From Plantago ovata (Eukaryota > Streptophyta > Magnoliopsida > Lamiales > Plantaginaceae), in assembly GCA_028274465.1 (NCBI GenBank), contig CM051458.1, positions 102,378,855 to 102,442,854 of the forward strand: a DNA stretch of 64,000 bases. The letters run 5' to 3'. Made by a program: the position numbers and the translations under genes. How positions within the stretch are numbered: the stretch's first letter is position 1; each line of letters begins with the position of its first letter. Shown piece by piece: positions 24,050-36,987 of the stretch. Under the pieces are notes generated by a model. That model was not told where the DNA came from. It ran no database searches and was given only the letters and a program-made list of their open reading frames with translations.

Positions 24050-25422
24050 TACTACGAGGAAAAAAAAACTAAAGACTCGTTAACTGAAATGTTGAGGATC
24101 GAATACATTTGATTGGGAGATTATGACAAATTATTACGTAAAGAAAAAGGAAAACACATTGGCGCAAATTAAATAGCTACTGCTCGACTCAAAGATCCAT
24201 ATGAACGTACAAGTATACCAACCATAAGAGCCTATAAGATGATCTCTATCAAATGGTATGCATCACGTACTGATGTGCACTTTCAACTCTACCTGTGCGT
24301 TATGATGGTTCGGACTTTCCAAATACATGGCACACGTACCTTGACATGACATCACAAATTTACCAGATCGAGGTTTGCTTTTCGATCTTCGATCTGTTAG
24401 CTAGGGTTCACATTCTTTTTCTTTTTTTTTTTTAATGTTTTTATTTTGTACTATCATCGGTAATCAGTTCATCTTTTTTCCGTTCATCATTTTTTAGTTT
24501 GCATTCTTGTTCTTCTTTTTCTTCTTCTTCTTTTTTTTTTCTTTCTTTTTTAATTTCTTTTTGTTATTTGTACTATCATCAATAATCAATTCATCTTTTT
24601 CATTCGTCATTTTCTCCGTTCCTTTATTGAATCGGAATACTGTATCCATGATTAGGCAACGTCGTGTATTGTTCTTTATTCTTTCTTTTTCCTTTTTTTA
24701 TTTTTATGTAACCAATTGTTCGTACATTTTCCTTTACTGCCTTTTACCATTTCCCATTAATTTCTGGTTTTCGTTCGTTTATTGAGTCGAAATGTTATAT
24801 CCATGATTAGGCCATGTCTTGTGTATTTGGTTTTATCTATTTTTTCTTTTTATGTAACCAGTTGGTGTAATGCCTTTTTACAACTTTACATTAATTTCAG
24901 GTGTTAATTATATTAATTTATACTTCTTATTTTTTTCTTGAAAAATATTTATGTTAATTAGTAATTTATAATTTCAGGTGTTAATTATATTAATTTATAC
25001 TTCTTGTATGTTTACTAGATATGTATGTTTACTAGTAATTTATAGTTTTCCTTTTTTTTCTTCGTGGAACCATAGGTGTATGTATGACGTGAATTGGTGG
25101 ATGAAATGAAAATACTTGGATATGTATTAGATATGTATGTTTACTAGTAATTTATAGTTTTCCTTTTCTTTCTTCGTGGAACCATAGGTGTAATGTATGA
25201 CGTGAATTGGTGGATGAAATGAAAATACCTGGAAATGCTAGCTAGTAGCTTGCTGATTAATTTTGTATTTCTGGTAGTGATGTTAATTATCCCCACGTTG
25301 TTATATATTTAATTTTATTAATAAGTATACTTTTTTTTTTCTTTCCTGTTAGGTTTGGAGTTTCTGAATTTGCACGACAACCTTATGCCTCGCTAGGCAG
25401 AGAGATGTCGATGCTATGTTAC
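24050..25422. other. T-rich intergenic DNA with local tandem duplications
   Basis: No gene. Several neighbouring segments are duplicated: about 24443-24500 resembles 24563-24620; CATGATTAGGC with its flanks occurs near 24650 and 24805; CAGGTGTTAATTATATTAA occurs at about 24898 and 24977; and a 105-base unit with TTCGTGGAACCATAGGTG occurs at about 25017-25125 and 25128-25235. The TTC/TTTC-rich run at 24500-24560 encodes only a poly-Phe frame. Confidence 0.6.
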
Positions 25423-25809
25423 TAAGACCACCAGCATTGGTGCCATGCCATGCCATGGCACCATGCACTATTTTGCCTCCATGCCGCGGCATCGTGGCTT
25501 GTTTCTGCATTGGTGGCCACGATGCCGCGGCATGGTGGTTTTTTTTTTTTTTTTTTTTTTTTGATAATTATAATATGATAAGATGAACTAAAATTAAAAC
25601 AAATATATTTAATAGTTTATTTGAAATAACTTACATCAAATTTAAACACATAACACAGAATCATACTCATTATAGAACGAGTTCACATCAAATTTAAAAC
25701 ACAAAATCTAACGAATTGAGATGCAACAACCACACAACACACAAACATAAAATGCATGAAACTTAAAACAAATAAGACACACGATTGATGAAGCTCGCAC
25801 AATCAATCA

Positions 25810-26998
25810 CTAACACCTCCAGATATGTTCCATGAGGTCTGAAGTTAGTCGTTCATGCGTGTTGATGCTATGCATCTGTCGGTTAATATTCATGTACTCA
25901 TTCAGAGAGTTTATTGTTGATGTCGTCCTTCGAATATGAATTCCACGATCGAAATTATTGCAAACCGTGCTTGCATAACTCCAAAAGCCCGTTCCACATC
26001 CTTACGGCAAGACTCCTGGAGCTGAGAGAACTTTGATTCTTTATGAGTTATGGGATTGGGGATGGCACTCACAAACGTAGCCCATGCTGGATAGATACCG
26101 TCAGTTAGGTAGTACGGCATGCTGTATTGATGGCCATTCACCGTAAATTCCACAGGAGGTGCAGTGCCGTTGAGAAGATCCTTGAACACTGGTGAACGCT
26201 GCACGATTGATAAGTCATTGAATTTTCCGGAAACTCCAAAGAATGAATGCCATATCCAAGTGTCTTGGGATGCCACAGCTTCTAACACAAGGGTAGGACT
26301 TCCACATTTCCCTTGGAATTGACCGTGCCACGCCGTCGGACAATTCTTCCAAATCCAATGCATACAGTCGATACTCCCAATCATGCCCGGAAAGCCTCTT
26401 GCCTTGTTGATTGCTAGAAGTCGCCGTAAGTCATCTTCATTGGCCCTCCTCATGTAGGTTGCGCCAAACTCTGCAACCACAGCGTCACAAAAACGCGAGA
26501 GACATTTCAAAGCCGTACTTTCACCAAGGCGACAATACTCATCAACCGAGTCAGCACAACACCCATAAGCTAGCATTCGAATGGCTGCAGTACATTTTTG
26601 GAGTGTGGATAACCCTTGACGGCCAGCAGCATCTAGCTTGCAGACAAAGTAATCATCTTGATGCACAACACCAGCAACTACTCGTTCAAACAAGGCCCTA
26701 CGCATTCTGTATCTGCGTCGGAACTTATCTGCATAAGGAGCGACCTGACCAAAGTAATCACGCTCGAGTAGCACGGCACGTGAAACTCTTTCCCTGTCAA
26801 TATATTTTCGCTTCTTCTTTGAAGTGTTTTTGGTTGTTCTTGTTGTTGATGTTGTTGGATGGAGTGCATCATATGGGGTATGTTGTTCATTATGAACTTT
26901 TGAGCTTGTTTGAAGGTATTCGAGGAAGAGGCGGAGGATGCAAAATTCAAACTTTCATCAGACGATGACGAGCTTGATGATGAAGAGCTTGATGACAT
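25810..26998 (-). pseudogene. Harbinger DDE transposase, frameshifted and internally deleted
   Basis: The main frame (25911-26774, extending upstream in frame through KKKRKYIDRERVSRAV to about 26830) holds the DDE nuclease: first Asp in GSIDCMHW, second in YYLTDGIYPAWATFV, Glu in RKDVERAFGVMQARFAI. The natural start is probably the Met at 26998, before a run of serines; that N-terminal part is in another frame, and the shift falls near a CCAAAAACAC run at about 26825. After RFAII, roughly 60-80 residues expected in this family are missing, and the usual C-terminal helix (NRQMHSINTHERLTSDLMEH) continues in a different frame to a stop at 25810. So there are two lesions. The role would be cleavage and transfer of element ends in the nucleus. 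Confidence 0.88.
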
Positions 26999-27095
26999 GA
27001 TTATTTTAAACTTAAGAAGTGGATGAAGGGTTGGTGTATCTAAATTAAGTTCCAGAGTTGCATTATATAGACATGGATGAGACACATTGCCTCGG

Positions 27096-27155
27096 ATATG
27101 ATAAGATTTTTGAAGATAAGATTTTTGGAGATAAGATTTCAAAAGATAAGATAAC
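27096..27155. promoter_or_regulatory. Cluster of four GATAAG motifs plus one GATAAC
   Basis: GATAAG occurs at 27100, 27115, 27130 and 27145, an exact 15-base spacing, followed by GATAAC at 27150. It lies 100-160 bases upstream of the transposase start at 26998. GATAAG is the plant I-box/GATA-factor core. Regular spacing suggests a small tandem repeat; regulatory use is inferred. Confidence 0.4.
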
Positions 27156-27448
27156 ATGCTTAGTCATGGCTGAGTCAGATTGCATAGGATGCCTCAAGTA
27201 GTGTTATGATTCCTGCCGAATTCAAATTCATGATATCTGACAAAGTAAAGTTCTGATTCCTGACAAATTCAAATTCAAATTCAAAGCAAATTCATTTCAT
27301 TACAACGGATACATGGGAAATGAAAATACAAACAAGTCACACTTACGAATGTAAAATAACACAATGCGAAAATTAAAGTACAAACACGCCACACTTAAAT
27401 GCCTAAACAAACACACTTAAACACTTAACAAACACACTTAAACAAGTT

Positions 27449-28722
27449 TCACCATTCAATTGTTCGGAAACATTCGGCTCTGAGTGCATCTGCCACTGCT
27501 CTCTGCTCGGCATTCAAATTATCGTAGTGAGGCAACAGATCCATCAAGAATTTCATCCGCTCATTCCTCAACTTCTCCTCTTTCAAGTACTGGTCCTTCA
27601 GTTTCCGGGCCTCCCTCTTTTCCTCCTTCTCCCTTTCAAAGGCGAGCCTGCTGTTATGAGCTTCCTTGTCCCACTCAATCCTCTGTCTTCATACTCAAGA
27701 GCCTGGGGATAATTACCATTGAATTGCACCCATCCCTCACCTATCGTCTCCATTGCGGAGTTGCAAGAACTTCCACCTTGTGCCATCCTTTTCGCCTTGT
27801 CCCGACCCATAGGGTGTTTCGGACTCGAGACACTGTCATCAACTAAGTGGTATCGCTTCGTCCCACTACTGCCACCCTCCCGTTGACTCCATTCGTTCAT
27901 CCCCATCGACATCAACATCCACAGTGACATTGTTTGGATCTTGCTTCTTCTTCAAGTGAGTCTCCCAATTCAAGTACATTTCATACATCGGGTACGACTT
28001 CACAACATCCCACTGTTTAAACAGATGAAAACCAGAGCTGTCAGTGTGTTTTCCTTGTGAAATTCCTGAGCCGTGTTGATTACATCGTCGTTGTTGAATC
28101 CACTACGCTGGCCAACTGCACTCACAGCCCTCTCATAACAGCCAAACCAATTATTAATTTCCTTCTTCATACGGTCGACTCTTTTGCGCATTGAATCTGG
28201 AGTGCGGTGGATAAGTCCGGCGTGCAACCCGTCCACCCTAGCCTCCTCATACATTTCATGAACCTTTTTGAATAAAGTAGCATACCTCTGGTTCGTACCG
28301 ATGATAGGATCTGAGCAAACATCCATATAGCAACAAAGGAGAACCAAATCTTCCTTCTCGGTCCATTGCACGTTCCGTGGTGGAGCCTTGGCGTTTGTCG
28401 CATCAGCAGTGGCGGCCTCCTTCCCTTTTCGGCTACGACCCGTTGGCTTTGGCTGATTTTGGGGCTGAGTCTCTGCAACGAACTCAGGAGTTTGGGAGAA
28501 CATTCCCGGTATCTGAGACTGAGGAGATGGGAAATTTTGGGTGTTTGGCTCTTCGGGCTCATTTTGAAACAAAGGGCGAACGACATTCGGGGAGGTAGAG
28601 TTCAACAACGGTTTGCGAAGTTGGCTCATGAGCTCTGCGTACAACTCTTTCTCATATTCCTTCATATATGCAAGAGTTTCACGAGTGTAAAGCTGACCGT
28701 TGAACTCCATCTCACCGGACAA
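27449..28722 (-). pseudogene. Harbinger ORF1, Myb/SANT-like partner protein, frameshifted
   Basis: The companion gene of PIF/Harbinger elements, whose product binds the element ends and carries the transposase to the nucleus. The Met at 28722 opens a frame with a trihelix/SANT-like domain (about residues 95-200: QWTEKEDLVLLCCYMDV, then TPDSMRKRVDRMKKEINNWFGCYERA) and a basic RSRKGKE patch. The expected continuation FHLFKQWDVVKSYPMYEMYLNW lies in another frame after an apparent AC dinucleotide gain near 28050. More shifts follow near 27900 and 27690. The coiled-coil C-terminus (REARKLKDQYLKEEKL ... AECFRTIEW) ends at a stop at 27449. Decayed, but recognisable from end to end. Confidence 0.85.
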
Positions 28723-29170
28723 AAAAATGGAGGGTTAAGGGGGGTTTTGATGTTAAGAGTGTATTTTGTGTTTAATTAACAGAGAAATGGGAGCTGGAGA
28801 TGGGGTGCTCCAAACATAGCCGAGATTGGTCTCTATTTATAGATCTCGAAAAAATAGAGCTGTTGGTGATTTTTATTTATTTTTTTGCATTTTTATTTTT
28901 CGAGTTATAGCCGTTTTTGTCCGTTGGAGTATAAAAGCAAATAAAGAAAGAAAAAACAAAAAAATAAAAATAAAAAGGGAACATTGAGGGGCTGCCAAGT
29001 GGCAGCCCCTCAAATCATCTCTCTATTTCAACACCCGCGTCGTGAGACGACGCGGTGCTGAAATAGCACAGACGCCGGGGCTGTTGCCCCGGCGTCCCTG
29101 CATCGGTGCGGCGGGGTGCCGCGGCGTGGGACGCCGTGCACCCACGCCGGCACCGATGCAGCCGGTCTAA

Positions 29171-32100
29171 GGGCTCAAATATGAGAGAGAGAAAATATAC
29201 ATTACCTACACTATATTTGTTAACAAAGAAATAATTACCTTACATCCTAAGCCTAAACTCTGAAAATCAAGGACGGATTTACCTTGTGACTTGTGGGGTC
29301 GTTTGGCTCCACAAGATTTTTTCTTCCCTTTAATATAATAGCCTAGTGTATTGGTCTGCGATTGCTAATTGGACTAACCTTTGACATACTCCGAATTGTT
29401 GTTCTTACATCAAATGTGCTGTATAGAAATGATCGAGGCGGTTAATAGAAATCTCACAATGAAGTAAACATGATGTTGGTCACTTGGTCTAGATGTCCAT
29501 TGGAAGTCTTATGAACGGTTTGACCAAGACACGAGTTAAACGAAACAAAACAAAAAGTGGACCAATCAAAGAAAGATCATCCAATGGATTATTAGAAGTT
29601 ACTGAAATACAATCAATTTGCAAACCAAGCAATACGCCTCTCGCTCGTGTTCCTTTGGCCAACAAATTGCACTTGGAAAAGCTAGAGCTTCAGCTGCCTC
29701 AGGCCCCAGCAATAGGTAGTGAACCTCTTGGTGTCAAGCCACCAGACCATCCTGATAGGCTACAGCCTACAAGGCCACCACCTAGCAGCCGTCTATCAAG
29801 AGTAAGTGCTGCATCAGAATGTACAGCCCTCCGGTGACTCCAGATTACCGCTCGACAAGTGAACAGTTTAATTTGTTGGCAGCAAACTATCCCTGCTCTT
29901 CCAGAAATATGCGCCATTCCCATGTCTGCTGGTAGAACAGATTGATGACAAGGTTCATGATACATGCGTGCAAAATCAACCATTTCTATTGCTCCACCTG
30001 TTACTTCCCCATGGACAAATATTATTTCTATGAAACCATAAGCACCAAATAACTGTAAGTGCAAAGTCCTAGGATATTTGATAGAGGTTCCTGTGCAGCA
30101 TTCTAAGGGGAAAGAAATGACCATGGTCCATGACCTATCTCCTATTGACCATCAACACTTTTAACTGGTAGGTACATGTTTGATTTTAGAAAAACTAGTA
30201 TAGTTGAGGACAAACAATATTATCGAAGGGTGCACAAATTATAGTAGTGCACACGACATGGCCTCATGATCTAAAAGCAAAGAATATGATACTACGACTT
30301 AAGGAATTGTTAACTGTATTCATCTAAAATACTAACAAGTCACAGAGAAGCTCCAGAGCATGCAAGAATTAATTTTAACCTGAACAAACTTTTGTATCCC
30401 GAACAACTAAAACATGGGCTGTCCAAGTCATCAATGTATACAACAAAACCGACCGAATGCTAATATTAGTTCACATAAGTACTAATTCATTAAACCATGT
30501 ACATATGATGCAATCTTGGACAAGTTTTTAAAATATAAGGAACAGCAATACTGAATTCAGAAAATGTAGCAACTTAATCACAGTCTGTCAGTCTCCTAAC
30601 CTTCTTGTCCCATTAACTAAGATTCCTCACAATGTACTAAGTTTGGAGGGGTGCTGCTCCTCGGAAATCATAGAGCTTATTCCAGTTATTCCTTTAATTT
30701 TTTATATTTCTCTCTCTCAAACCCAATAAAAGAGACCGATCCGAAAATAGACAACAGTTTCAACACATAGCTGAACTAATAGAACTCGGAGAAATTCTGC
30801 ATTTACTTGGTTGAAGCCATTATTCAAGGAAAAAACCATACCTTCTTTAAAGCTAGTGCCTCTGGGACTTCCAGGATTCTGAATATGTGGAACAATCTGT
30901 CTGACACCAAACCTTAACCGCGGCATCATGCCCCCTGATCACACACCCAAGCTTAGCACACTGTCCCAGCACAATCACAGCATGTGTATTTAATTTGAAA
31001 CTGCCCCGAACAGGCGGCATCCACTACTACAAAACATTTTGCTGAGAATGCACGTGCTGCCTCTGCTGCGTTTCCTGGGCTGTTCTATACTGCTGTAATA
31101 CAGCACACCAAAATTCTATGTGGCCAGCGGTTCCAACTCTGTTCTGTTTTCTTCATGCACCAACTGATTCCGGCAATACCATACACACCAGCACGACACC
31201 ACAATCTGTTCCAACTTGTTTATCCACCACCAACCGGATATTATCAAACCACATTTAGACAAGAAATTTTTTTTCCTTTTTTCTGGTAGCTTAAATTTGC
31301 ATTAGATCAAAAGGAGAACCATGCAGGCAATAGCCACCGCTAACAATAAATTGGAAGCTTGTGTACATCCTACTCTACGTAAACTAAATACAAGTAGCAT
31401 CTACAAAGTATCATGAGAAATCTAAGTAGAGGTGGCAATGACATCCAACTAATAGAAGTTTGCAATGGAGCAAAAACATAAACACCCATCTTTCTCATTG
31501 TATCAATTTTGAACTAAAGGTGCAAATTGCTATTTTAAGAGCATAAGTTCAGCTCTTCAGTCAACTGTTTCAAGTAGACCAGCATCAACTATGGTGTCAG
31601 TCAACTCTTTATTCCACCTACTAATCTAGTGCTGTCCTGTCTTGATGATGACAAAAGCTCATGCAAAACATGTCCAGTATCAAATATTAATTAATAACAT
31701 CGATCTATTACTTGCCAAAACAGGTAATGGTGAAAAGGCAACAAATACATGTCAACAAAAGAATCTCTTGCACCGTACAGGAGAATATACTTGACTCAAG
31801 AGACTTAGCTAACTGTATGTCATTCAAATTTACACTAGGCTCAACCAAACAAAACTCAAAAGAACATTAACACCTCTTCCAGAAGATAATCATCAGTGTG
31901 TAATATTCCACACCAAAATGCATTGAATTTAGTCGTTGAAGACGAAACTAACATTTAGATCGCAAAGTTTCAAAAATAAACCAACAAAAATGTAATTTAA
32001 GGAAAGACATTATCAACGGACGAACTAACTTCTACTAGTATTCTAGATGGTTATTTAATTAATTAAAGACGCAATAACTATTTAAAAGCAGCACAGATTT

Positions 32101-33415
32101 GGTCAATTTACTTGTATATATTATCACTCTCATAATTTTTAGCTATTTTAATATGATAATGTCTCTACTCTCTAGTATTTCAGAAAGTCTAGACTCTAGA
32201 GTTGAAGAGAAACCAAGTTAAGAAAATGAGAAAGCTTCTTCTATGTATCTAAAAATAACAGAGCAAGGGACACGTTTCACCAAATCAAACAGATTAAGGC
32301 ATTTTACTTTAGAAGATACTGAACATCCATATTATCTTAAATTAAGCTTAAGTACCTAAGGAGAAGGATAGATTATTGTATGCATCAGAGGCCATTCCTT
32401 AAAAGATTTGTTTGTCCTCAAAAATAGCACCGAATCCGAATGAAGCTTTACGCATGAACTCAAGCAGCTTCATGTGCCTCATTGCAGAACATTCAACCAT
32501 TACTTTGCCAAAAAGAGAAGAAGAATTTCTAAATGACACCGAATAAAATAGTGATAAAGAGTGCAATTTTAGTCAGAAACAACCGAAAGTACTGGATCTC
32601 AATCTATATCCTATAAAATAACAATTTCAATTAATACAACACATTCTAGTAATTTAACTGTCATAGGGAAATTGTAAACTTAAAAGCAACAGAAATTAGA
32701 AAGGAGTCTTATGGGTAGGATAAATGAGCAGGAGATGAGCGCAACAACGAACACAACAATCCAAATAATCAAGTTATTAATCATGAAGAATTTATGGAAA
32801 TATGGTAGCAGCAAGCAGAGAACAACACATACATGCTTGGTTTTCAGTGAGGAATTTCGCCAAACAGGTAGTGTACAGAGAAGAAACTGGAGGCTCTTTA
32901 ACTGATGGCGACACGAGGGCAAAGTGGTGGTCATACCCACAAATATGGATATGGTGATCCATTTACAAATCAGGAAGACAAACCTGGAATGCAAAAGTAA
33001 CAAGTAGCATGTATTTACCTAATTCCCACATATCTAAGAAGCCAACTCTAATCTATATATGAAAAAGGTGTGGGCTATGTATGTTGTTCATGATATACTA
33101 ATAAATACGTATCCTGAATGATACATGTCAAAAGCCAAAACACATTGAAATGAGGTCTCAGTCACAACTCACAATAGCATCTAGAATCCGATTCAAATTA
33201 AGACAACAGCTCACGGTGTAGCCTTCACACCTTGTCACCTCACCCGATATCCCAGGGAAGAGTTTGGTACATTTAAATATCTAGGCAGCTCTGGAAGGTG
33301 CCTGGGTCAAGGGAACAATTGCAAGTCCCCCACACTTGCTCCGCACATGGCAAATAGGTTTGAAAATTGTAATCCTTAAATCTTAAACAACATATATATG
33401 CACCAACAGGTCAGT
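29171..33415. other. Intergenic DNA between Harbinger element and F-box copy 1
   Basis: About 4.2 kb without a gene I can name. A plus-strand frame at 29493-29833 holds a segment (LHLEKLELQLPQAP ... PPPSSRLSR) followed at 29803 by an AGAGTAAGTG donor-like site, so it may be an orphan exon; I do not recognise it. A minus-strand frame of 141 codons overlaps it at 29699-30124 and is also unrecognised. A hydrophobic 107-codon minus-strand frame at 32680-33003 is probably chance in AT-rich DNA. Confidence 0.4.
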
Positions 33416-35942
33416 ATACGTGGGAGAGCTTATAAATTTAAGGCAACTTTAAATAGCAGCACTGTTACACAATAGTAATACTCTTTAAAAGTAAATAATA
33501 AAAGCAAGACCTAATTAAATTACCACAAATATTACTGCAGCAGCCAGCATGCACAAGCCAAGATCAGACACTTCCAAGTGTATCCCAGGCTTCAAAACCG
33601 AACACAATTGCTTGGACGCTCTTATCTCCATCTCTTTGGCAGGCTCTTTACATGACGGGTATCGCTTCATGATTATCTTCTCCAACGAAACAGTATTCTC
33701 AATCAGATACTCAGCACATCTTAATTCTGCATCACACTTTCTATCTACAATCATCTCCACGATCTTCAAGTGGCGATGAGGAGGACGACAAACTTCTATC
33801 CTCTTCTCTCTAAGAGACCAGCTCCAGCCCATTAAGAAAGCTGTAACAAATAAACACAAGCATATAGTTTAGAGACATAGAAACTTATCCACTTAACGGG
33901 ATACAAATCGATGATACAAAAAGCAATGAGCATAGAAATAATGCTTATAATCAATAAAATTATTCCAAGCAGCTCATGAATTAAGAAATAAAAACTGAAG
34001 ATGATCCATCACCTGGAGTACAAATTTTTGCAACAAGGGCAAGCCTGTATCAGGGAACAGAGAACAAACAGTTCCTCTTCTGTTTTTACACTAAAGAAGA
34101 TCTCCAGCACCTTCACTCGTGGGGCTAATGGGAATTCTTTTGGAGGGACATCCTGAAAAGGAAGAAACCAATACATAGCAATGCTCATTTTATCAATTGG
34201 ATCAAGGAAAAGGTATTAGGCCAAACAATAAGGCAACCAAAAGGTTTAAGGCACTAACCTGACGATTAGGACATGTTTTCAGAGTGAACAATTCAATTTG
34301 AGATAAGACACTTGATAGATCCCTGGAGTTATTCAGTAAATAATTGCCATAACTATTACCAATGGATAGTTCAGCTAGCTTAGGGGTGCTTATCAAAGGG
34401 AAACTTGATAGTTTTGGTCCCATGTAATCAAAGGATATAAGATTTGGCGCAGAAATCTCCAAATGTTTCATTTTGGAGCACAGTATTATTTTTAACGATT
34501 TTAATTTAAGATCAGGACCAGCAACTTTTAAGGTTACAAGTGATTCTGCAAACTCAACTGATAAAGATTCCAGAGTCGGAAATCATGTAACAATTCCTCG
34601 AGACGTTCACCAGTCACATCGACTAAGGTCAACTGAAGGCAGGTCAATGGGACACCAGGGGATAATCTAGGAAGATGATAGTGAAACGGGCTGGGAAAAC
34701 CCCTCGCTCGAAGGTTCACCTCAAGCCTCTTCACTCTCTTTGACATCGCAAATCTGAACCAATTATCAATGTCTTCCTTGCGGATCTCTTTGGGACAAGG
34801 CGTACCCTAAATTCATCAACAATATCAGCTTTATGTGAACTCACTACTTTGTCCACCCAACGGACAAACTTACACTCTTCTTCCCTTTCCTTAATTTTTT
34901 TTCAGATAAGGATGCCTTGCGACGGGACAACTCCCGTAAATAGTCATAACAAGGATAAAAATTAAGACAAAGAACATAGGCCCAGACATTCCTCCATCTC
35001 TTGGATAGGACGCTGGTACTTCCAGCTTCTTTCAAAGTTAATAGTGAGAGGATGTGAACAAGAACATCATCTGGCAAATCACTAATCCGATCATTATTTA
35101 GCAAGGCTTCTCCGGTGCACGCCTAAATTACATAAGCAACATTAGTAGCAGTTACATCTCTAAATGCATCTAAGATGGTCTATGTTACTAAGGGAAAAAA
35201 ATTTGAAGGATTAACTTATTTCAGAACATATATATCGAAGGAGGAGACATATATGATCATGCATGTTTCACACAACAATTAGCGAATTGCGAGTCATGTT
35301 CAGCAACATATATAATACTATATATATGGGTAAGAAAGCAAGAGTAAAATCCTAATTAGCCTAAACTCTAAAAAGAAATACAATACAATTATCACCGCTG
35401 GTACTTGGACTTGTATGCTTGAAGTTGTGATGTCTAACAATGAACTTATTTACAAGATGAGACAGGCAAATATGGTGTCTAGCTTTATGATACATGAAAG
35501 AGACACACATATATGTTCGTTCAGACAAGAAAATTAAAATTGAAAACAGGCATCTAGCAATATATATATCACCTTGAGAATCTGAGTTTGAGTGTCATCA
35601 TCATGGGATTGATCCTTCATGGAGATCATAATATATAGTTTTGTTTTGCAGGAAAATTACAGTATTCCAACCTGTAGAATGTAACGAGTAAATTAATGAA
35701 TCGAGAAAAAGAATTAGCAGAGAAGGAAAACAGTGAAGATGTGATACTCAAACATATCAAATCAACACATACACATAGCGCTAGATCAATCTGAATATAT
35801 TACTGTGCTTTAGAAAATCAGATCACAGCTATATATCGATCAACTTTACTACTCTAAAAGCTAGATCGAACCTTTCGAAGAACGTGGTGGCCCTGTCAAT
35901 CACTTGAGAATACAAACTTGTATTTATATTACTTATGCTAAT
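33416..35942. repeat. F-box duplication, copy 1 (partner 48787-51319)
   Basis: 2527 bases nearly identical to 48787-51319 in the same orientation, offset about 15.37 kb. By eye the differences are about one substitution and a handful of one-base indels, most of them one base shorter here in a homopolymer. On the left the similarity stops abruptly at ATACG. On the right it falls sharply at ATGCTAAT but continues in diverged form (shared GCACAAACACACA, CAATCAATCGAATGGTA, TGATTTCTTTC) to about 36540. Confidence 0.92.
33564..35629 (-). pseudogene. F-box/FBD/LRR gene, copy 1, frameshifted
   Basis: Same exon plan as the copy at 48935-51005: exons 35573-35629, 34874-35122, 34259-34806, 34013-34152 and about 33564-33840. 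The F-box ([16 protein letters not shown]) is intact. Relative to copy 2 it lacks one base in exon 3 (in HDFPTLES), one in exon 4 (in ACPLLQ) and two in the last exon, so the LRR and FBD parts fall out of frame and the normal stop is lost. One substitution changes RYLSCKE to RYPSCKE. All four losses are in short homopolymers, so sequencing error is as likely as true decay. Confidence 0.75.
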
Positions 35943-36987
35943 GGCAGTGAGAGCACAAACACACAAGAAGTACATTCATATAATAAACGGAAGAAATGAT
36001 TACACATGTCAACTTGGTTTGACATAGAAATAAACTTACTGCATTAATCCACAATCAATCGAATGGTATTGCAATAGGAATATTCAGTTCACCACCAATT
36101 TTGATTGAAAGACAAACTCAAATTTCGAGCCAAAATCAATAACCAGTCTACGACTAAGTATGGAATAACATCTCATCAATGCTAACACATCATCAGAAGC
36201 ACTGAACTCAGAATACGAGCTACTAACAGTAACCACCTATGAGAAGATTTGAGCTTTCCATGAATATCTTTGCTAAGCTAAACACGGCAAACACTACTGA
36301 TAACATCGAATTGAATTGAAGCAATTAAAAAACTGAAATCATCGAAGTGAAATGCGGATCAATCCAAAACAGTTAAACCCGTCGAAGATTATTAATACCT
36401 GAACAGTGAAGGCCGGCCTTGACCTTGATTTCTTTCTACTGGTGAAACCACAAAGTGAAGAAGAAAAAGCATGACGATTGACGAAGCCCCCTTTTGTAAG
36501 TTTGCTATTGCAGGAGGCATATAGATCCAGGCTAGGAAACATAAATCGCCAGAAGTTGGAGCCGATCCGAGCGCGAATTCACGCTCACGCTATATTAAGA
36601 ACTGATAAGTGTTAATTTGCTGACTTGAGACTTCTTAATTCTTTGATTGAGAATTCGAAGAAAGATTGATACGTGAGGGGATAGGATTAGATTCGAAGTG
36701 TAGAATGTAGATCCTAAGGTTTTTACTTATTTGATTGTGGAATATATGAAACGTTGAATACAATGATTCATATGTATATAGTATCACATAAGAATCCTGA
36801 AATTATGCTGTGCTATTGCTAGATGTTGACATGCCCCCCTGATTATGCTTACGACAAGTTTCCAAGGTGAGTTTTCTTTATAGAACACAAAATGATTGGC
36901 TAGGCAGCGGTATCGTGTTTCAGCATTAACTACTTTTTGTTTTTCATGTCCAAGCAATTTAATGACCTATCCTACTGTTTTATGTGT
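35943..36987. other. Upstream region of F-box copy 1
   Basis: Presumed promoter and 5' leader on the minus strand. It aligns only patchily with 51320-51660 upstream of copy 2, much less well than the transcribed regions. A short frame at 36339-36542 is not supported as coding. Confidence 0.45.

Larger units (their letters stand above)
25426..29167. mobile_element. PIF/Harbinger element, end-complete, coding-defective
   Basis: 3742 bases flanked by TAA at 25423-25425 and 29168-29170. The ends match as inverted repeats: GACCACCAGCATTGGTGCC on the left and, inverted, GACCGGCTGCATCGGTGCC on the right. Subterminal regions are GC-rich with CCGCGGCATCGTGG-like motifs. It carries the two-gene set of the superfamily, both on the minus strand: a Myb/SANT-like protein (27449-28722) and a DDE transposase (25810-26998). 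Both frames are damaged, so the element cannot be autonomous, although its ends could still be mobilised in trans. Confidence 0.92.

Noticed and set aside
24507..24785. Phe-rich hydrophobic frame
   Set aside because: It reads a TTC/TTT-rich simple sequence; no protein-like composition beyond the first third.
32680..33003. 107-codon hydrophobic membrane-protein-like frame
   Set aside because: Composition follows the local AT-rich bias and there is no supporting context or homology.
34874..34915. A simple frameshift at the 8-A run as the explanation for the F-box frame break
   Set aside because: One shift at the run does not bring the downstream frame into phase; a 67-base GT-AG removal does, in both copies.
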